Source: an uncultured Patescibacteria group bacterium (GTDB lineage Bacteria; Patescibacteriota; JACMRA01). From it: a stretch of DNA of 64,000 nt. The DNA lies in the NCBI GenBank assembly GCA_938041505.1, contig CALITC010000006.1, positions 1-64,000 of the forward strand, written 5' to 3'. A program made the translations under genes and the position numbers. Each line of letters opens with the position of its first letter. The stretch's first letter is position 1. Under the pieces are notes generated by a model that was not told where the DNA came from, searched no databases, and saw only the letters and a list, made by a program, of their open reading frames with translations. This document shows positions 48,932-58,043 of the stretch, piece after piece.

Positions 48932-49480
48932 ATGATGAGAAAAATTGAATTCACTAATCTCAAAACTTCCGAACATTTATTGCTGTGGAATGTGTTACTA
49001 CAAAAATATCACCTCCCCAAGCCAAGGTACAGCCTCAATAACCATTCGCAAGTGTTGTTAAGATCGCTATACCAAGAATTTGACCTCTGGGATAGGTACA
49101 AATCAACCAGTACTCACCTGCAAAAGATAAACAACGCTATCTGCACAAAAGAAAAGAGAAAGGGTAAGACTACCTGCCTTATCGAAATTCCGAATATTTT
49201 TCGGATCACTCTGATTGCAAAAAGAAGAGATACAACTCTCTCAATAGAACTAGGAAACAATCTTGTTTTGGACGCAGAGAACGCAGGATTCATTAATAGC
49301 CTACGTCTATCAGCTTATCAATCTGAATATATAGACGAGGTAACAAAGCTTACAATACAAAAACTAATAAGTGGAGAAAAGATTATAAGCATGGATACTA
49401 ATCCAATCGCAAGCAACGAGTCAATTAACGCCTCTGATCCAAATCAATATACATATAATGCAACATGGGATTACGAATAA
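48932..49480 (+). CDS. unknown protein
   Basis: 182 aa, not recognised (ATG 48932 or the adjacent ATG 48935). A basic middle (CTKEKRKGKTT; LIAKRRDTT) is followed by a helical part and an acidic, Ser/Asn-rich tail (NPIASNESINASDPNQ). No membrane segment. TTGACA-17-TAGCTT lies upstream with a leader of about 25 nt. Confidence 0.6.
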   Translation: MMRKIEFTNLKTSEHLLLWNVLLQKYHLPKPRYSLNNHSQVLLRSLYQEFDLWDRYKSTSTHLQKINNAICTKEKRKGKTTCLIEIPNIFRITLIAKRRDTTLSIELGNNLVLDAENAGFINSLRLSAYQSEYIDEVTKLTIQKLISGEKIISMDTNPIASNESINASDPNQYTYNATWDYE

Positions 49481-49549
49481 GTAACCTAATCAAAAAACAC
49501 AAGTCTCTTCAATTTTATAAGGAAGAGCTTTATTTTTTCCGATTTACAC

Positions 49550-50710
49550 CTAAGTTACACTCACCCACTCTCCAGCTTCGTTGTAATTCATGGAACGCGG
49601 CCAACCGGCGGCATTCCACACAGCATAGAAAGCTGGTTTCAGCATTTGTTTCAGGTTAAGACCATAATCTTCGAGCAGCACCTCAGGGACGATTAAGCCC
49701 GAGCGATCGATTGGCTGACTGTCATACCAATGAAAATCTGAAACCTTGCCCATATAAGCCCCTTTGACGTCGAGCATACTCAACATAATCAAGAACGGAG
49801 GTTCAATCTGGTGATGCCTCATAAAGCTAAACATATCCTCAATCTGCTCCACAACTTCGCGCTCATATTCAGGATTAATAAACGCTTTTCCTTTCTTGAA
49901 ACTTAAAAAATTACTTTCCACAATTTCCACAGCACCACTCCGAAAAACTTGAGCGTATGCAGAATCCGAATACATTAAGAACCCATCAAAATTAAACCGT
50001 TGATGTAACACCGAATCCCCAAAAACTTGACTCGGCAAAAATTCTGAATTTTGAAACTGTGAAATATCTACCTGTAGCGCTGGGTTATTGATCGACAGCG
50101 GCGTGATATGAATTACAAGCTTAGAAGATTCTTTCATCTCGGCCGGAACTTCTCCTGAGACCAAAGCCCCAAGTCTTTGCAGTCGAAAATCCCGAATATA
50201 GTCAAAATTCTGCTGCGATAAAGAAAACGCCACTCGGATCTCAGAAGCATCTAGTGGGTGCTTACCATAACTATTCCGCGAGAAGAACTTCCCATAGCTT
50301 TGGTAGCCAACCATGTGCGGCGAAGACCAGCTCCGGGGTACCCGGACAATCACCACATACCGATCTTTTTTGACTTCGATCGCCCGAATCTGTACCCCAT
50401 ATATTCGCGGGTCAATCCCATCTCTGATCATGTGTTCGTATTTGAGCAAATGAGTCTCAACATCTTTGATCTTCATCCCCACGATTCTGGATGGAACCCC
50501 GCGATTCTCTACCACACCATAGATCAGATCTCCCCCAGAAGCATTGGCAAACGAAGAAACATCAGCGAGAAATTCTTTCTTACTTCGATCGTTATCCTCC
50601 GGTAAACACCGCTTGTAATCGATATTTTTACTTTCACGGACTTGATTGGCCACCAACTCATTAATATCTTTGATACTAATCAAATCCAAACTTTTTTGAT
50701 ATAATGCCAT
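49550..50710 (-). CDS. AlbA_2 (Schlafen-type) domain protein
   Basis: 386 aa. Residues 20-160 carry the AlbA_2/divergent AAA-4 pattern: ESKNIDYKR, then EFLADVSSFANASGGDLIYGV, and later YGKFFSRNSYGKHPLD. Such domains bind or cleave nucleic acids and occur in transcriptional regulators and defence proteins. The rest is not recognised. It starts 5 bp after the stop of xseA, so the two are co-transcribed. Confidence 0.7.
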   Translation of the reverse strand: MALYQKSLDLISIKDINELVANQVRESKNIDYKRCLPEDNDRSKKEFLADVSSFANASGGDLIYGVVENRGVPSRIVGMKIKDVETHLLKYEHMIRDGIDPRIYGVQIRAIEVKKDRYVVIVRVPRSWSSPHMVGYQSYGKFFSRNSYGKHPLDASEIRVAFSLSQQNFDYIRDFRLQRLGALVSGEVPAEMKESSKLVIHITPLSINNPALQVDISQFQNSEFLPSQVFGDSVLHQRFNFDGFLMYSDSAYAQVFRSGAVEIVESNFLSFKKGKAFINPEYEREVVEQIEDMFSFMRHHQIEPPFLIMLSMLDVKGAYMGKVSDFHWYDSQPIDRSGLIVPEVLLEDYGLNLKQMLKPAFYAVWNAAGWPRSMNYNEAGEWVSVT

Positions 50711-50715
50711 ATAAT

Positions 50716-52389
50716 TTAGGTATTTACTTCCAGTGTACCATCATAAAACGACAGTTGCAAATTACCAGGACTCACCACATCTTTTTTACGAGTGATTACC
50801 TTACCGTTAGCTTCTACCATAGCATACCCATTCTTAAGGATATTCCTAGGGTGAATCGATTGAATGGTCGTAATATTAAGTAGAAATTCTTGCTTTTTTT
50901 GAGCCAAATTCTGCTGTATAAGCTGATAGATTGTGTGGGTCAGGTTAGAATTCTGAATAAGTAAGTTATCCACACCACGCTGGTATATTGGATATAGATA
51001 TTTGATCTCTTCTAGTGATCGTTTGGATAGCTCTATGTCTTGTATCACAAGCCTATAACACTGCTGTGCCAAATCCTGAGTCTGATGCTTCGCTGAGCCA
51101 ATCAAAGCATAAACACTTTGGTTAACCGACTGAATGGTCTGCCGAGCCTGCAACACCCTCTGCGCAAAATATTCCCGAATAACAGCCACCATTCGCTCAT
51201 TATACACCCGGTACTGCTGAACTTTTTCTAGCAGTCGAGCGTGAATTGCCGAAACCGTTCGATCCTTTTGTGCTGCAACATCACTACTACTATAAGACAC
51301 AAGCTCAGCGGCCTGACTCGGCGTAGAAGCCCGCATATCGGCTACCAATTCTGCCAGTGTCACATCTCGCTCATGACCAATTGCCACAATCACTGGACGC
51401 GAAATCCCGTGCACCGCGCGAACCACCGGCTCAGAATTAAACACGATCAGATCCTCTTTGCTTCCACCACCGCGAGTAATGACCACGGTATCAATAGCAT
51501 GATCGACAATTACCTCCTCAGCCTGCTTGAGACGAGCCAAAATCTCCGACTCCGCCCCAACCCCTTGCGTCTTGATCGGTAAGTGATACACCGTCATTCC
51601 GCCGCGCCGGCGCCCAAGCACCTTCGTAAAATCTGTAATCGCCGCACTTGAAGAACTTGCGAGCAGCAATATATTATTCGGTAACATTGCCGGCTTCCGC
51701 TTACGTGACTCATCAAGCAAACCTTCTTTGTCCAGCTTCTCCTGTAATAATTTGAGATTCCGGAGCAACTCCCCTTCACCAGTCAGTTGGATCGACTTCA
51801 CATCAAAAAGCAACCTCGAATACTTATCGAGCACAAACTTCCCAGAAATCCGGACCTGCAACCCTTCATTCAAAGGAAATCCGGACCGAAAAATCACATT
51901 CTGGAACGCCCGGCAATTGAGCGTCGCCTCGCTCTCCGCATCCTTCACCGTGAAGTAATACATCTGATAATAATTCTTAGCCTCCGAGATTTCCGCCTCA
52001 ATCACATACTCCTTCTCACCCAGCACATGCTTGATCTGCACTAGAGCTTCCTTAACGGTAAATACCTGCGAGCTAAAATCTGTAAAATCCCCGGACTTGC
52101 GCCGCTCAATCGCATCCATCGCCGACTCAATCGCCACAAACGCCTTCCTATCTCCTTCCTTAGATTTCCACTGCTCCAAAAATGCCAAATCTGACTCCGT
52201 CCCCAGCATCCGAAAAGCCTCCACAACCTTCCGCCGCACCGCGACCGACTTATGTGTAGAGAGCGCCCGAAGCTCCGACAAACTATCCGATTTCTTCTGA
52301 GTAATCACCCATGAGACAACATTCGAGACCTCCCCGGCTTTCATATCGGGAGTAAACAAAGATTGAGATTCTTCAAGTAAAGATTGCAT
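50716..52389 (-). CDS. xseA: exodeoxyribonuclease VII large subunit with N-terminal extension
   Basis: 557 aa against about 400-450 usual. Residues 1-125 are an extra segment with a HEAT-repeat-like stretch (SVAVRRKVVEAFRMLG). The OB-fold follows (VIEAEISEAKNYYQMYYFTVKD), then the nuclease core with VVITRGGGSKEDL, IGHERDVTLAELVADMRASTPSQAAEL, and long coiled-coil helices. It degrades single-stranded DNA together with XseB; no xseB was found in the window. Confidence 0.88.
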   Translation of the reverse strand: MQSLLEESQSLFTPDMKAGEVSNVVSWVITQKKSDSLSELRALSTHKSVAVRRKVVEAFRMLGTESDLAFLEQWKSKEGDRKAFVAIESAMDAIERRKSGDFTDFSSQVFTVKEALVQIKHVLGEKEYVIEAEISEAKNYYQMYYFTVKDAESEATLNCRAFQNVIFRSGFPLNEGLQVRISGKFVLDKYSRLLFDVKSIQLTGEGELLRNLKLLQEKLDKEGLLDESRKRKPAMLPNNILLLASSSSAAITDFTKVLGRRRGGMTVYHLPIKTQGVGAESEILARLKQAEEVIVDHAIDTVVITRGGGSKEDLIVFNSEPVVRAVHGISRPVIVAIGHERDVTLAELVADMRASTPSQAAELVSYSSSDVAAQKDRTVSAIHARLLEKVQQYRVYNERMVAVIREYFAQRVLQARQTIQSVNQSVYALIGSAKHQTQDLAQQCYRLVIQDIELSKRSLEEIKYLYPIYQRGVDNLLIQNSNLTHTIYQLIQQNLAQKKQEFLLNITTIQSIHPRNILKNGYAMVEANGKVITRKKDVVSPGNLQLSFYDGTLEVNT

Positions 52390-52440
52390 AAGCTAAAGGC
52401 TGCCCAAAAAAATATATTTTGTCTATTTATTGAATAACAC

Positions 52441-53352
52441 TTATATAAAATCAATCCACTGCTTCTGTGAGTCGATATAGTGAGTATAAACCTTTGGAAT
52501 TATAGAATTTGGAAAAATTCCTGGCCAATGGCGATTTGTGATTGTTGTATAGTTATCAGATAAAGTTGCAGTGAAATACTTTGATACCGACTTCAATCTA
52601 CTATCATGAATCGGTAAGAATTTACATATCCTACTTAAAGATGAGCCCAACGGGCTAAAAGGCAGTGCATCCAAATGCTGAATACCATAACCGGTCAAAG
52701 GTTGGGGAATGAGTGAGTGATTTTTACTTGATTTATCATAATTAAAAGTGAAGGGCAGCTTAAAACTAAACCAGGAAGGAAGATCATTGACGCCCAAAAT
52801 ATCGATATATTCAAAAGGGTGCTCTATTAGACTTTCAACATTTTTTAATGCGTTATTGATATTCAAAATGGGTTTAGATTTAGCTTTTTTCCATGAATGA
52901 GTATGGCACAATACGCCAAAGATGATTGGGTGAAAAATATACTCTAAAAGATCCACAGGAACTGGTTTATACATACTTCTAATTTCCTTGGCAGTTACTG
53001 CTGACTTCGTTAAATGTTCTGATTTTAAAGAATTCTTGCATTCAAACACTGCAAAAACACCTTCTAGAAAATATAATTTTTTATTTATTAGATAATTCGG
53101 ATAATAAGGTTTCAGAACTAAAATATCCAATTGAGGACTTGTATCACCTTTGTCATTGATAAGTCGACCTTTTGTTACTATTTTATAATCCGATGGTAAC
53201 CAATTCCTTAGTATTTCTGCCCAGTTTTCCTCCCCTTGGTCACCTGCTGTTGCTGGATCTTCAATAGTTCTTTGTTTAATCCTAGCATATTCACTTACCA
53301 GGAAATTAGTTTGCTGGCTCATAAATACATGCATATCGTTGTTATTGTTCAT
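52441..53352 (-). CDS. DUF6602-like putative nuclease
   Basis: 303 aa from ATG 53352; the track extends 104 codons upstream across a divergent gene. The first half has a PD-(D/E)xK-like pattern: GDQGEENWAEILRNWLP, KGRLINDKGDTSPQLDILVL (D), and FAVFECKNSL (ExK-type), as in DUF6602 proteins of uncertain, probably nuclease, function. The second half is not recognised. TTGTAC-17-TAAATT ends 5 nt before the ATG. Confidence 0.6.
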   Translation of the reverse strand: MNNNNDMHVFMSQQTNFLVSEYARIKQRTIEDPATAGDQGEENWAEILRNWLPSDYKIVTKGRLINDKGDTSPQLDILVLKPYYPNYLINKKLYFLEGVFAVFECKNSLKSEHLTKSAVTAKEIRSMYKPVPVDLLEYIFHPIIFGVLCHTHSWKKAKSKPILNINNALKNVESLIEHPFEYIDILGVNDLPSWFSFKLPFTFNYDKSSKNHSLIPQPLTGYGIQHLDALPFSPLGSSLSRICKFLPIHDSRLKSVSKYFTATLSDNYTTITNRHWPGIFPNSIIPKVYTHYIDSQKQWIDFI

Positions 53353-53446
53353 TCCATAATTTAGTATGGTAATACTACTTGTACAAATCAACCAAGTCAA
53401 TAAAACATTACACTTATTGCGCAATAGCTTAATGAGACTAAATATT

Positions 53447-53944
53447 ATGACCGCAGCTAAAAATATCCACACCAATAGAACAATTCTGAGACCTGTAAAC
53501 ACATCTGATACTAACTTCATTCTCCAAGCCAATACTGGAAATGTCCGAAAATACTTCATACCGTTTGACAATGCGACCTCTGTAAAAGACTGGATAGCAG
53601 AGAATATTTGCAAAATGAAAAAGAGGGAGAAATTAGAGATGATAATTGAGAACGAGCGAACCAAAGAAAAAATAGGTATGGTCGCCTTGGATAGTCTTCA
53701 AGATAAAGGAAAAATAATACCTCGCATTTGGATTGCTCAACCACACCAAGGCAAAGGTTATGCCAAAGAATGCCTGGCAGAATTCATAGCTTACTTGCAA
53801 TCCCTGCCCGGATTCGAGAACAAAAGAATAGAATACGAAGTGGACATAGATAATCTAGCCAGTATTCAGCTCGCAAAATCTCTAGGATTAACCAAGATAT
53901 GCACCAAAGAAGATAATGCTGGGCAATACTATGTATATAGTTGA
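53447..53944 (+). CDS. GNAT acetyltransferase
   Basis: 165 aa from ATG 53447; upstream codons of the track overlap the promoter of the divergent gene. GNAT pattern: TNRTILRPVNTSD start, a strand KIGMVALDSL, the acetyl-CoA loop QPHQGKGYAKECLAEF (Q/R-x-x-G-x-G/A) and late DNLASIQLAKSLGL. Resembles RimJ/RimL-type transferases. Ends in TGA. Substrate unknown. Confidence 0.75.
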   Translation: MTAAKNIHTNRTILRPVNTSDTNFILQANTGNVRKYFIPFDNATSVKDWIAENICKMKKREKLEMIIENERTKEKIGMVALDSLQDKGKIIPRIWIAQPHQGKGYAKECLAEFIAYLQSLPGFENKRIEYEVDIDNLASIQLAKSLGLTKICTKEDNAGQYYVYS

Positions 53945-53947
53945 AAC

Positions 53948-53974
53948 ACATTCAGAAAAATTCACACTGAATGT
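53948..53974. terminator. stem-loop between convergent genes
   Basis: ACATTCAG/CTGAATGT, 8 bp with an 11-nt loop, between the GNAT gene and the regulator gene. Confidence 0.45.
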
Positions 53975-54026
53975 TGTTACCTAATAATTTTTGCTTGTTG
54001 TAAATTGTGCTAGAATAATATATAAC

Positions 54027-54734
54027 TCACCAGACAAGCTCTTGCAGGAAGGAAAAGATAAGTGTAATGAAGAATTTCTCATTATACTCGTACACTAGAT
54101 TTTTCTGTAAATTCCAAAATATTATTTTATCTTCAAAAACATGAAGAAAATTATCGGTATTTATTTCTAAAAACCGAGTCTTTCTGAAATTTGCGCCATC
54201 AGTTATCTGGAGCTTATTTACGTATTCCAGATTATTAGCAAATAAGTGTAAAAATAAGTGATTCTTTATACGATTTTGAACCCAGAACGCTTCAATCTCA
54301 ACCCCAATCAAAGACTCAAAATTTAAGGTATTTCCTATCGCAAAATATTCCTGGGGCTTTTTGATCGAAGCTAAGGTTTTAGAATGTTCAACAACAGCCT
54401 CATACCCCTTGGAAATGCTGTATATTTGCATATTTTTATCATCTGCAATCACCTGTTTTTCTAAGTTCTTAAAAGCATTGTTTACATCAAAAACCGCAAT
54501 CTGGGCATTTTGTAGTAACATGTCTTTTGGCTTTGGATACCATTTTGAATCTTCGCTATAAGCCAACTTCTGACTCACCAAAATATTTAGGTGATGATAC
54601 ACAGACTTTTTGCTAAGTTTGGACTCAGAAATCAAAGAAGTAACGCTACAACCTGGGTTAGTAATTATAAGATCCAAGAATAACGCGGTTTTAGGTTTTA
54701 ATTGAAAAAGTGATTGAAGATCTTTTTGCTTCAT
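54027..54734 (-). CDS. TrmB-like transcription regulator
   Basis: 235 aa from ATG 54734. N-terminal winged helix (residues 1-65) with ALFLDLIITNPGCSVTSLISESKLSKKSVYHHLNILVSQKL in TrmB style, followed by a sensor-like region (YFAIGNTLNFESL, IKNHLFLHLFANN) similar to the PLD-like effector half of TrmB proteins. It probably binds promoters; targets and ligand unknown. The ATG follows TATACA by 6 nt, so autoregulation of a leaderless message is possible. Confidence 0.7.
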   Translation of the reverse strand: MKQKDLQSLFQLKPKTALFLDLIITNPGCSVTSLISESKLSKKSVYHHLNILVSQKLAYSEDSKWYPKPKDMLLQNAQIAVFDVNNAFKNLEKQVIADDKNMQIYSISKGYEAVVEHSKTLASIKKPQEYFAIGNTLNFESLIGVEIEAFWVQNRIKNHLFLHLFANNLEYVNKLQITDGANFRKTRFLEINTDNFLHVFEDKIIFWNLQKNLVYEYNEKFFITLIFSFLQELVW

Positions 54735-54740
54735 ATACAT

Positions 54741-54769
54741 TGTATACACTTAATATACTTTATAAACAA
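54741..54769 (-). promoter_or_regulatory. leaderless-type promoter of the regulator gene
   Basis: Minus strand TTGTTT (54764-54769), 17-bp spacer, TATACA (54741-54746), 6 nt, ATG 54734. Confidence 0.55.
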
Positions 54770-54843
54770 GTATAATCATATTTAGTTTACATAGAATAAA
54801 CATATTTATGGACCAATACTCAAGTTTATCATAGTAATAGCAC

Positions 54844-55206
54844 ATGTCTAAATTACATCATATAGTATTAAAAATTCAGAAGGAAGACTTACAATTTCAC
54901 AACGAATTATTCAAATCATTAGGACTCAAAGAAATATACAGGCTCAACTATTATGCTCATTACGAAAATGACAATATGAGTGTTGGCTTATGGTTTGATA
55001 AATTTGAGGAAAGAAACGATAAAGCTTGCGGGTTAGGTCACATAGCTTTTGAAGTAGACAAAGAAACAATACATTCAATTAAAAGAGTGTGTTCTAATTT
55101 TAAAACCAACTTGATCAACCTTGGATTGAAAAAACACCACGGAATCCCTAAAAATACTTTTGAGGTTTGCTACACCAAAAATGTAAGGATTGAAATACTG
55201 TACTAG
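54844..55206 (+). CDS. VOC/glyoxalase-superfamily protein
   Basis: 120 aa, one VOC module pair: HHIVLKIQKEDLQFHNELFKSLGL, a middle YYAHYENDNMSVGLWF, GLGHIAFEVDKETIHSI, and VCYTKNVRIEILY. Metal-type His/Glu residues are in place at both ends. The substrate is unknown; such small proteins act as isomerases, dioxygenase-like enzymes or resistance proteins. No Shine-Dalgarno seen. Confidence 0.7.
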   Translation: MSKLHHIVLKIQKEDLQFHNELFKSLGLKEIYRLNYYAHYENDNMSVGLWFDKFEERNDKACGLGHIAFEVDKETIHSIKRVCSNFKTNLINLGLKKHHGIPKNTFEVCYTKNVRIEILY

Positions 55207-55317
55207 ACTATCATCTTACAAATCAGTTGATACGATCTTCAAACAAACCAAATAAACTGTAATCTCTTACGAGCTACGCACTTACAATTTTCTATACAGA
55301 CCGTAAGCTTATAAGAC

Positions 55318-56757
55318 CTACGGGTTTCCGATATTCCGAACACCATTCGGGTCGATAATCTTATAGTTCCCGTTATTCGCTGCGACAGCATTGCGGTCTA
55401 TAGCAATCAGAGTGCCAGTCATACCCCCAATATCGTTCAAATCCATTCTATTTTGATCGTCTGTGAGAGCTACAGTACCTGATATTTTGAGCTTGGCAGG
55501 ATTATCACAAAATTCTGGTGTAAGGTTTTGTCCGTGAACGTGGTCCACACTAATATTGGCATTGTGTATCTGCAACTCTGTAATGTTAGTATCGATACTT
55601 ATACACGTTAAGGCGTGCATCGCGTGCTCCACAAATTTAAAATTGCGCAGTACGTAAGGCCTGCTTAAACCCGAGCTATCAACAAACCGTAGCCCAGCCT
55701 GAACCCCTGGAGGGGTAACGATAGATTCGATATGTCCGTCGATTGTCAAAGACCGGCATGGTACAGAGTTTTGATCGATTACGAAACCATAGGCATCTTG
55801 CGAGACAACAAAAGTCTGGAAAAACTTGGCAATATTAGACCTATTTAAGTATATCGCACTACCTGTGGTATATTTTTTGAATTTGGTTCCTACACAAAAC
55901 AGCTCGTTAAAACTTGAATCACCTGAGAGGATCGGATCAACGTATTCACTGGTAATTCCAAATACATTGCTACCATCAAAAATAGCAGCATAGGCAGCCG
56001 GGTCATTATAGTTATTCCAAATATCGGAGCTGATAATTGTTAGGTTCTCAGAACCAATATTATACATTCCAGCCTTTGTGTAAGAGCCTGCAATCACAAT
56101 ATTCTCTATAGTATGCAAATCTGCATTAGGTCCAGGCCCGGGTACCCCTTGAGCAGTCAAGCCTTCCCTCCCCATCAAAATGGCCGAAGAAGGAGTTACT
56201 GTCTCATCGCCGATCAAATACCCTCCAATCCAGTGACAAGACCTCGTATCGATCAAATCAAACATGGTTTTGTCTGCCACTTTGCCAACCACGGTAGCAC
56301 CGAGCATATTCACCACCCACTTCACATTCCGCCGATTAATACCGGTCATGTTAATAGACTTATTTATGCTGTAGACTCTATCTTTGAAGTTCAAAGTAAA
56401 CGAATATGATCCAGTCCTAGGAATAGACGTGTTCCCAACATTAAGATAAGTTGTTTTCAAAAAATCTACAGCAGCCTGAATTCCATTGGCATCTGCATCC
56501 TCTGGAGTATCATTTGGGTCAATAAAATCATCTACATAGATAACACTGCTACCGATTTCAACATAGTTACTACCATCAAAGCGATAAAATGTTTTGGTAT
56601 CAATGTCTACGTAACAGTGACCCTCATCATCCGCAACTGGTGTCGTCAGCGGTGTTGTATTAACGCCTCCTGTTGAGGGGTTAGAAAGTTGGGCGATGTG
56701 GGTATTTAGTGGCTGCGCCCAATTTTGGTCTCCTTGTGTAGGTATACTTTTATTCAT
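55318..56757 (-). CDS. beta-helix protein resembling phage tailspikes
   Basis: 479 aa. The N-terminus (SIPTQGDQNWAQPLNTHIAQL, then FYRFDGSNYVEIG) resembles tail-fibre attachment segments; from about residue 75 a pectate-lyase-like right-handed beta-helix begins (DANGIQAAVDFLKT, then repeated strand-turn units such as IENIVIAGSYTKAGMYNIGS and NITELQIHNANISVDHVHG). Such proteins bind or cut surface polysaccharides. No signal peptide and no phage genes nearby. It might be an adhesin or depolymerase acting on another cell. Confidence 0.6.
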   Translation of the reverse strand: MNKSIPTQGDQNWAQPLNTHIAQLSNPSTGGVNTTPLTTPVADDEGHCYVDIDTKTFYRFDGSNYVEIGSSVIYVDDFIDPNDTPEDADANGIQAAVDFLKTTYLNVGNTSIPRTGSYSFTLNFKDRVYSINKSINMTGINRRNVKWVVNMLGATVVGKVADKTMFDLIDTRSCHWIGGYLIGDETVTPSSAILMGREGLTAQGVPGPGPNADLHTIENIVIAGSYTKAGMYNIGSENLTIISSDIWNNYNDPAAYAAIFDGSNVFGITSEYVDPILSGDSSFNELFCVGTKFKKYTTGSAIYLNRSNIAKFFQTFVVSQDAYGFVIDQNSVPCRSLTIDGHIESIVTPPGVQAGLRFVDSSGLSRPYVLRNFKFVEHAMHALTCISIDTNITELQIHNANISVDHVHGQNLTPEFCDNPAKLKISGTVALTDDQNRMDLNDIGGMTGTLIAIDRNAVAANNGNYKIIDPNGVRNIGNP

Positions 56758-56876
56758 ATCCAATATTATTTTAATCTTATAACTTACCTGTGATATCCCT
56801 AAGTTAATATTCTTCTAACTTACCTAGAAAAGAATAAACATGTCCAATACTAAATAAAACCCTTAAGAATCTTACC

Positions 56877-57578
56877 TTATTTTCGCTTATACAACCCCGG
56901 CTGTTTGTTGATGTCTTTGAGAGCTTTATAGAAAAATTGCTGGAACGGATAAAGTTGTTCAAAATAGCCAATGATCTTATCTGGTAGCTTACGGGACACC
57001 ACATCTTTGTCACTCAAGTCCACCCCAAGCGTGAAGGATTTATGCTTGATATATTCCAAAGCTGGGTCATCTTTGGCAAAGCCTTTGGGAGCTGTTTTGA
57101 GAACACCCATGTATTCGCCCATCGTAAAATTCTTGGTAATACTAGCTGAGTTCATAAGTGTATCAAATTCTTGGTGATGATCACTAATATACTTACGCAC
57201 AGCATATAAAAGCTGCGAATCGCCGGTGAACCAGCCACCACCAACAAACGATCGGTTGCCTGGTTGTAGATGAATGTAATATGCAGGATTAATCGACTTC
57301 TTGCCACCGTGAGTTATCGTGGCCCCAAAATTCTCTTTATAAGGGGTTTTATTTTTTGAGAAACGAATGTCTCGGTAAATACGAAACATCTTGATAAAAT
57401 CAGGTTCTGCATACACCCCTTTATCAAACAAACTGACCCGACTTGCCAGTTCAAAAACAAATTCTTTAAAATAACTACTAAGCTCTTTATATTCTGACTT
57501 ATGCTCATCAAACCAGGCTCGGTTATTATTCTTAGATAGGCTACTTAAGTAATATAAAATATCTTGATTGGTCTTCAT
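56877..57578 (-). CDS. DUF2461 family protein
   Basis: 233 aa, full length for TIGR02453/DUF2461: NNRAWFDEHKSEY near the start, FRIYRDIRFSKNKTPYKENFGA, YYIHLQPGNRSFVGGG, and a C-terminal LYPFQQFFYKAL. Function unknown. The ATG is 6 nt after TATAAT, with TTTACT 17 bp upstream. Usually a lone gene, as here. Confidence 0.85.
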   Translation of the reverse strand: MKTNQDILYYLSSLSKNNNRAWFDEHKSEYKELSSYFKEFVFELASRVSLFDKGVYAEPDFIKMFRIYRDIRFSKNKTPYKENFGATITHGGKKSINPAYYIHLQPGNRSFVGGGWFTGDSQLLYAVRKYISDHHQEFDTLMNSASITKNFTMGEYMGVLKTAPKGFAKDDPALEYIKHKSFTLGVDLSDKDVVSRKLPDKIIGYFEQLYPFQQFFYKALKDINKQPGLYKRK

Positions 57579-57584
57579 GATATA

Positions 57585-57613
57585 ATTATACTCTAATTGT
57601 ACTTCTTAGTAAA
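57585..57613 (-). promoter_or_regulatory. leaderless-type promoter of the DUF2461 gene
   Basis: Minus strand TTTACT (57608-57613), 17-bp spacer, TATAAT (57585-57590), 6 nt, ATG. Confidence 0.75.
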
Positions 57614-57616
57614 ACA

Positions 57617-57644
57617 AAAAACCCAGTATAATACTACCAGGTTA
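57617..57644 (-). terminator. terminator of the 57674 gene
   Basis: Minus strand imperfect stem CCTGGTAGT...ATACTGGG followed by TTTTTTGTTTT. Confidence 0.5.
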
Positions 57645-57673
57645 TGTTTTAGTATAAACCGTTTCCTAATCGT

Positions 57674-57949
57674 TTAATTATGCAATATGAAAAACTGATC
57701 AGCCTCAAGCCTTCTAGCACTGAATAATCCGTACGCCGGATTAAGTTTGCACAGGGCGGGCATGATATAAGTCCTGCCGAAAACAATCAATTTTTTACCA
57801 GCAACCGGACACTCAGAAGGTATGAGCCATCTTATTACTGCACAGGAAAAATCATTTATCGGCAACACGAAGAGATAGAGGATAGTTAATGTAAAGAAAA
57901 GTGAGCATACAGCGCTCAGCAATCTATAATCCATATTCGAAACATCCAT
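57674..57949 (-). CDS. small membrane protein
   Basis: 91 aa from ATG 57949, which follows AAGGA at a good distance; the track begins 7 codons earlier. One hydrophobic helix (LLSAVCSLFFTLTILYLFVLPI) and a cysteine-containing outer part (FSCAVIRWLIPSECPVAG; MPALCKLNP). Not recognised. Confidence 0.55.
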   Translation of the reverse strand: MDVSNMDYRLLSAVCSLFFTLTILYLFVLPINDFSCAVIRWLIPSECPVAGKKLIVFGRTYIMPALCKLNPAYGLFSARRLEADQFFILHN

Positions 57950-57991
57950 TATTTTCCTTCTGTTTTTCAAGGTTTTCCATCACTCAAAATA

Positions 57992-58032
57992 AAAAAAATA
58001 ACCCCTATTGTCAATGACTATTTATTTTTGGC
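57992..58032 (-). terminator. terminator of the NUDIX gene
   Basis: Minus strand ACCCCC...AGGGGT stem (long loop) followed by TATTTTTTTT. The opposite direction also ends in a T-run. Confidence 0.5.
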
Positions 58033-58043
58033 AGGGGGTATTT

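Noticed and set aside
53353-53664. N-terminal 104-residue extension of the DUF6602-like protein with membrane helices
   Set aside because: It overlaps the divergent acetyltransferase gene and the promoter of the shorter form.
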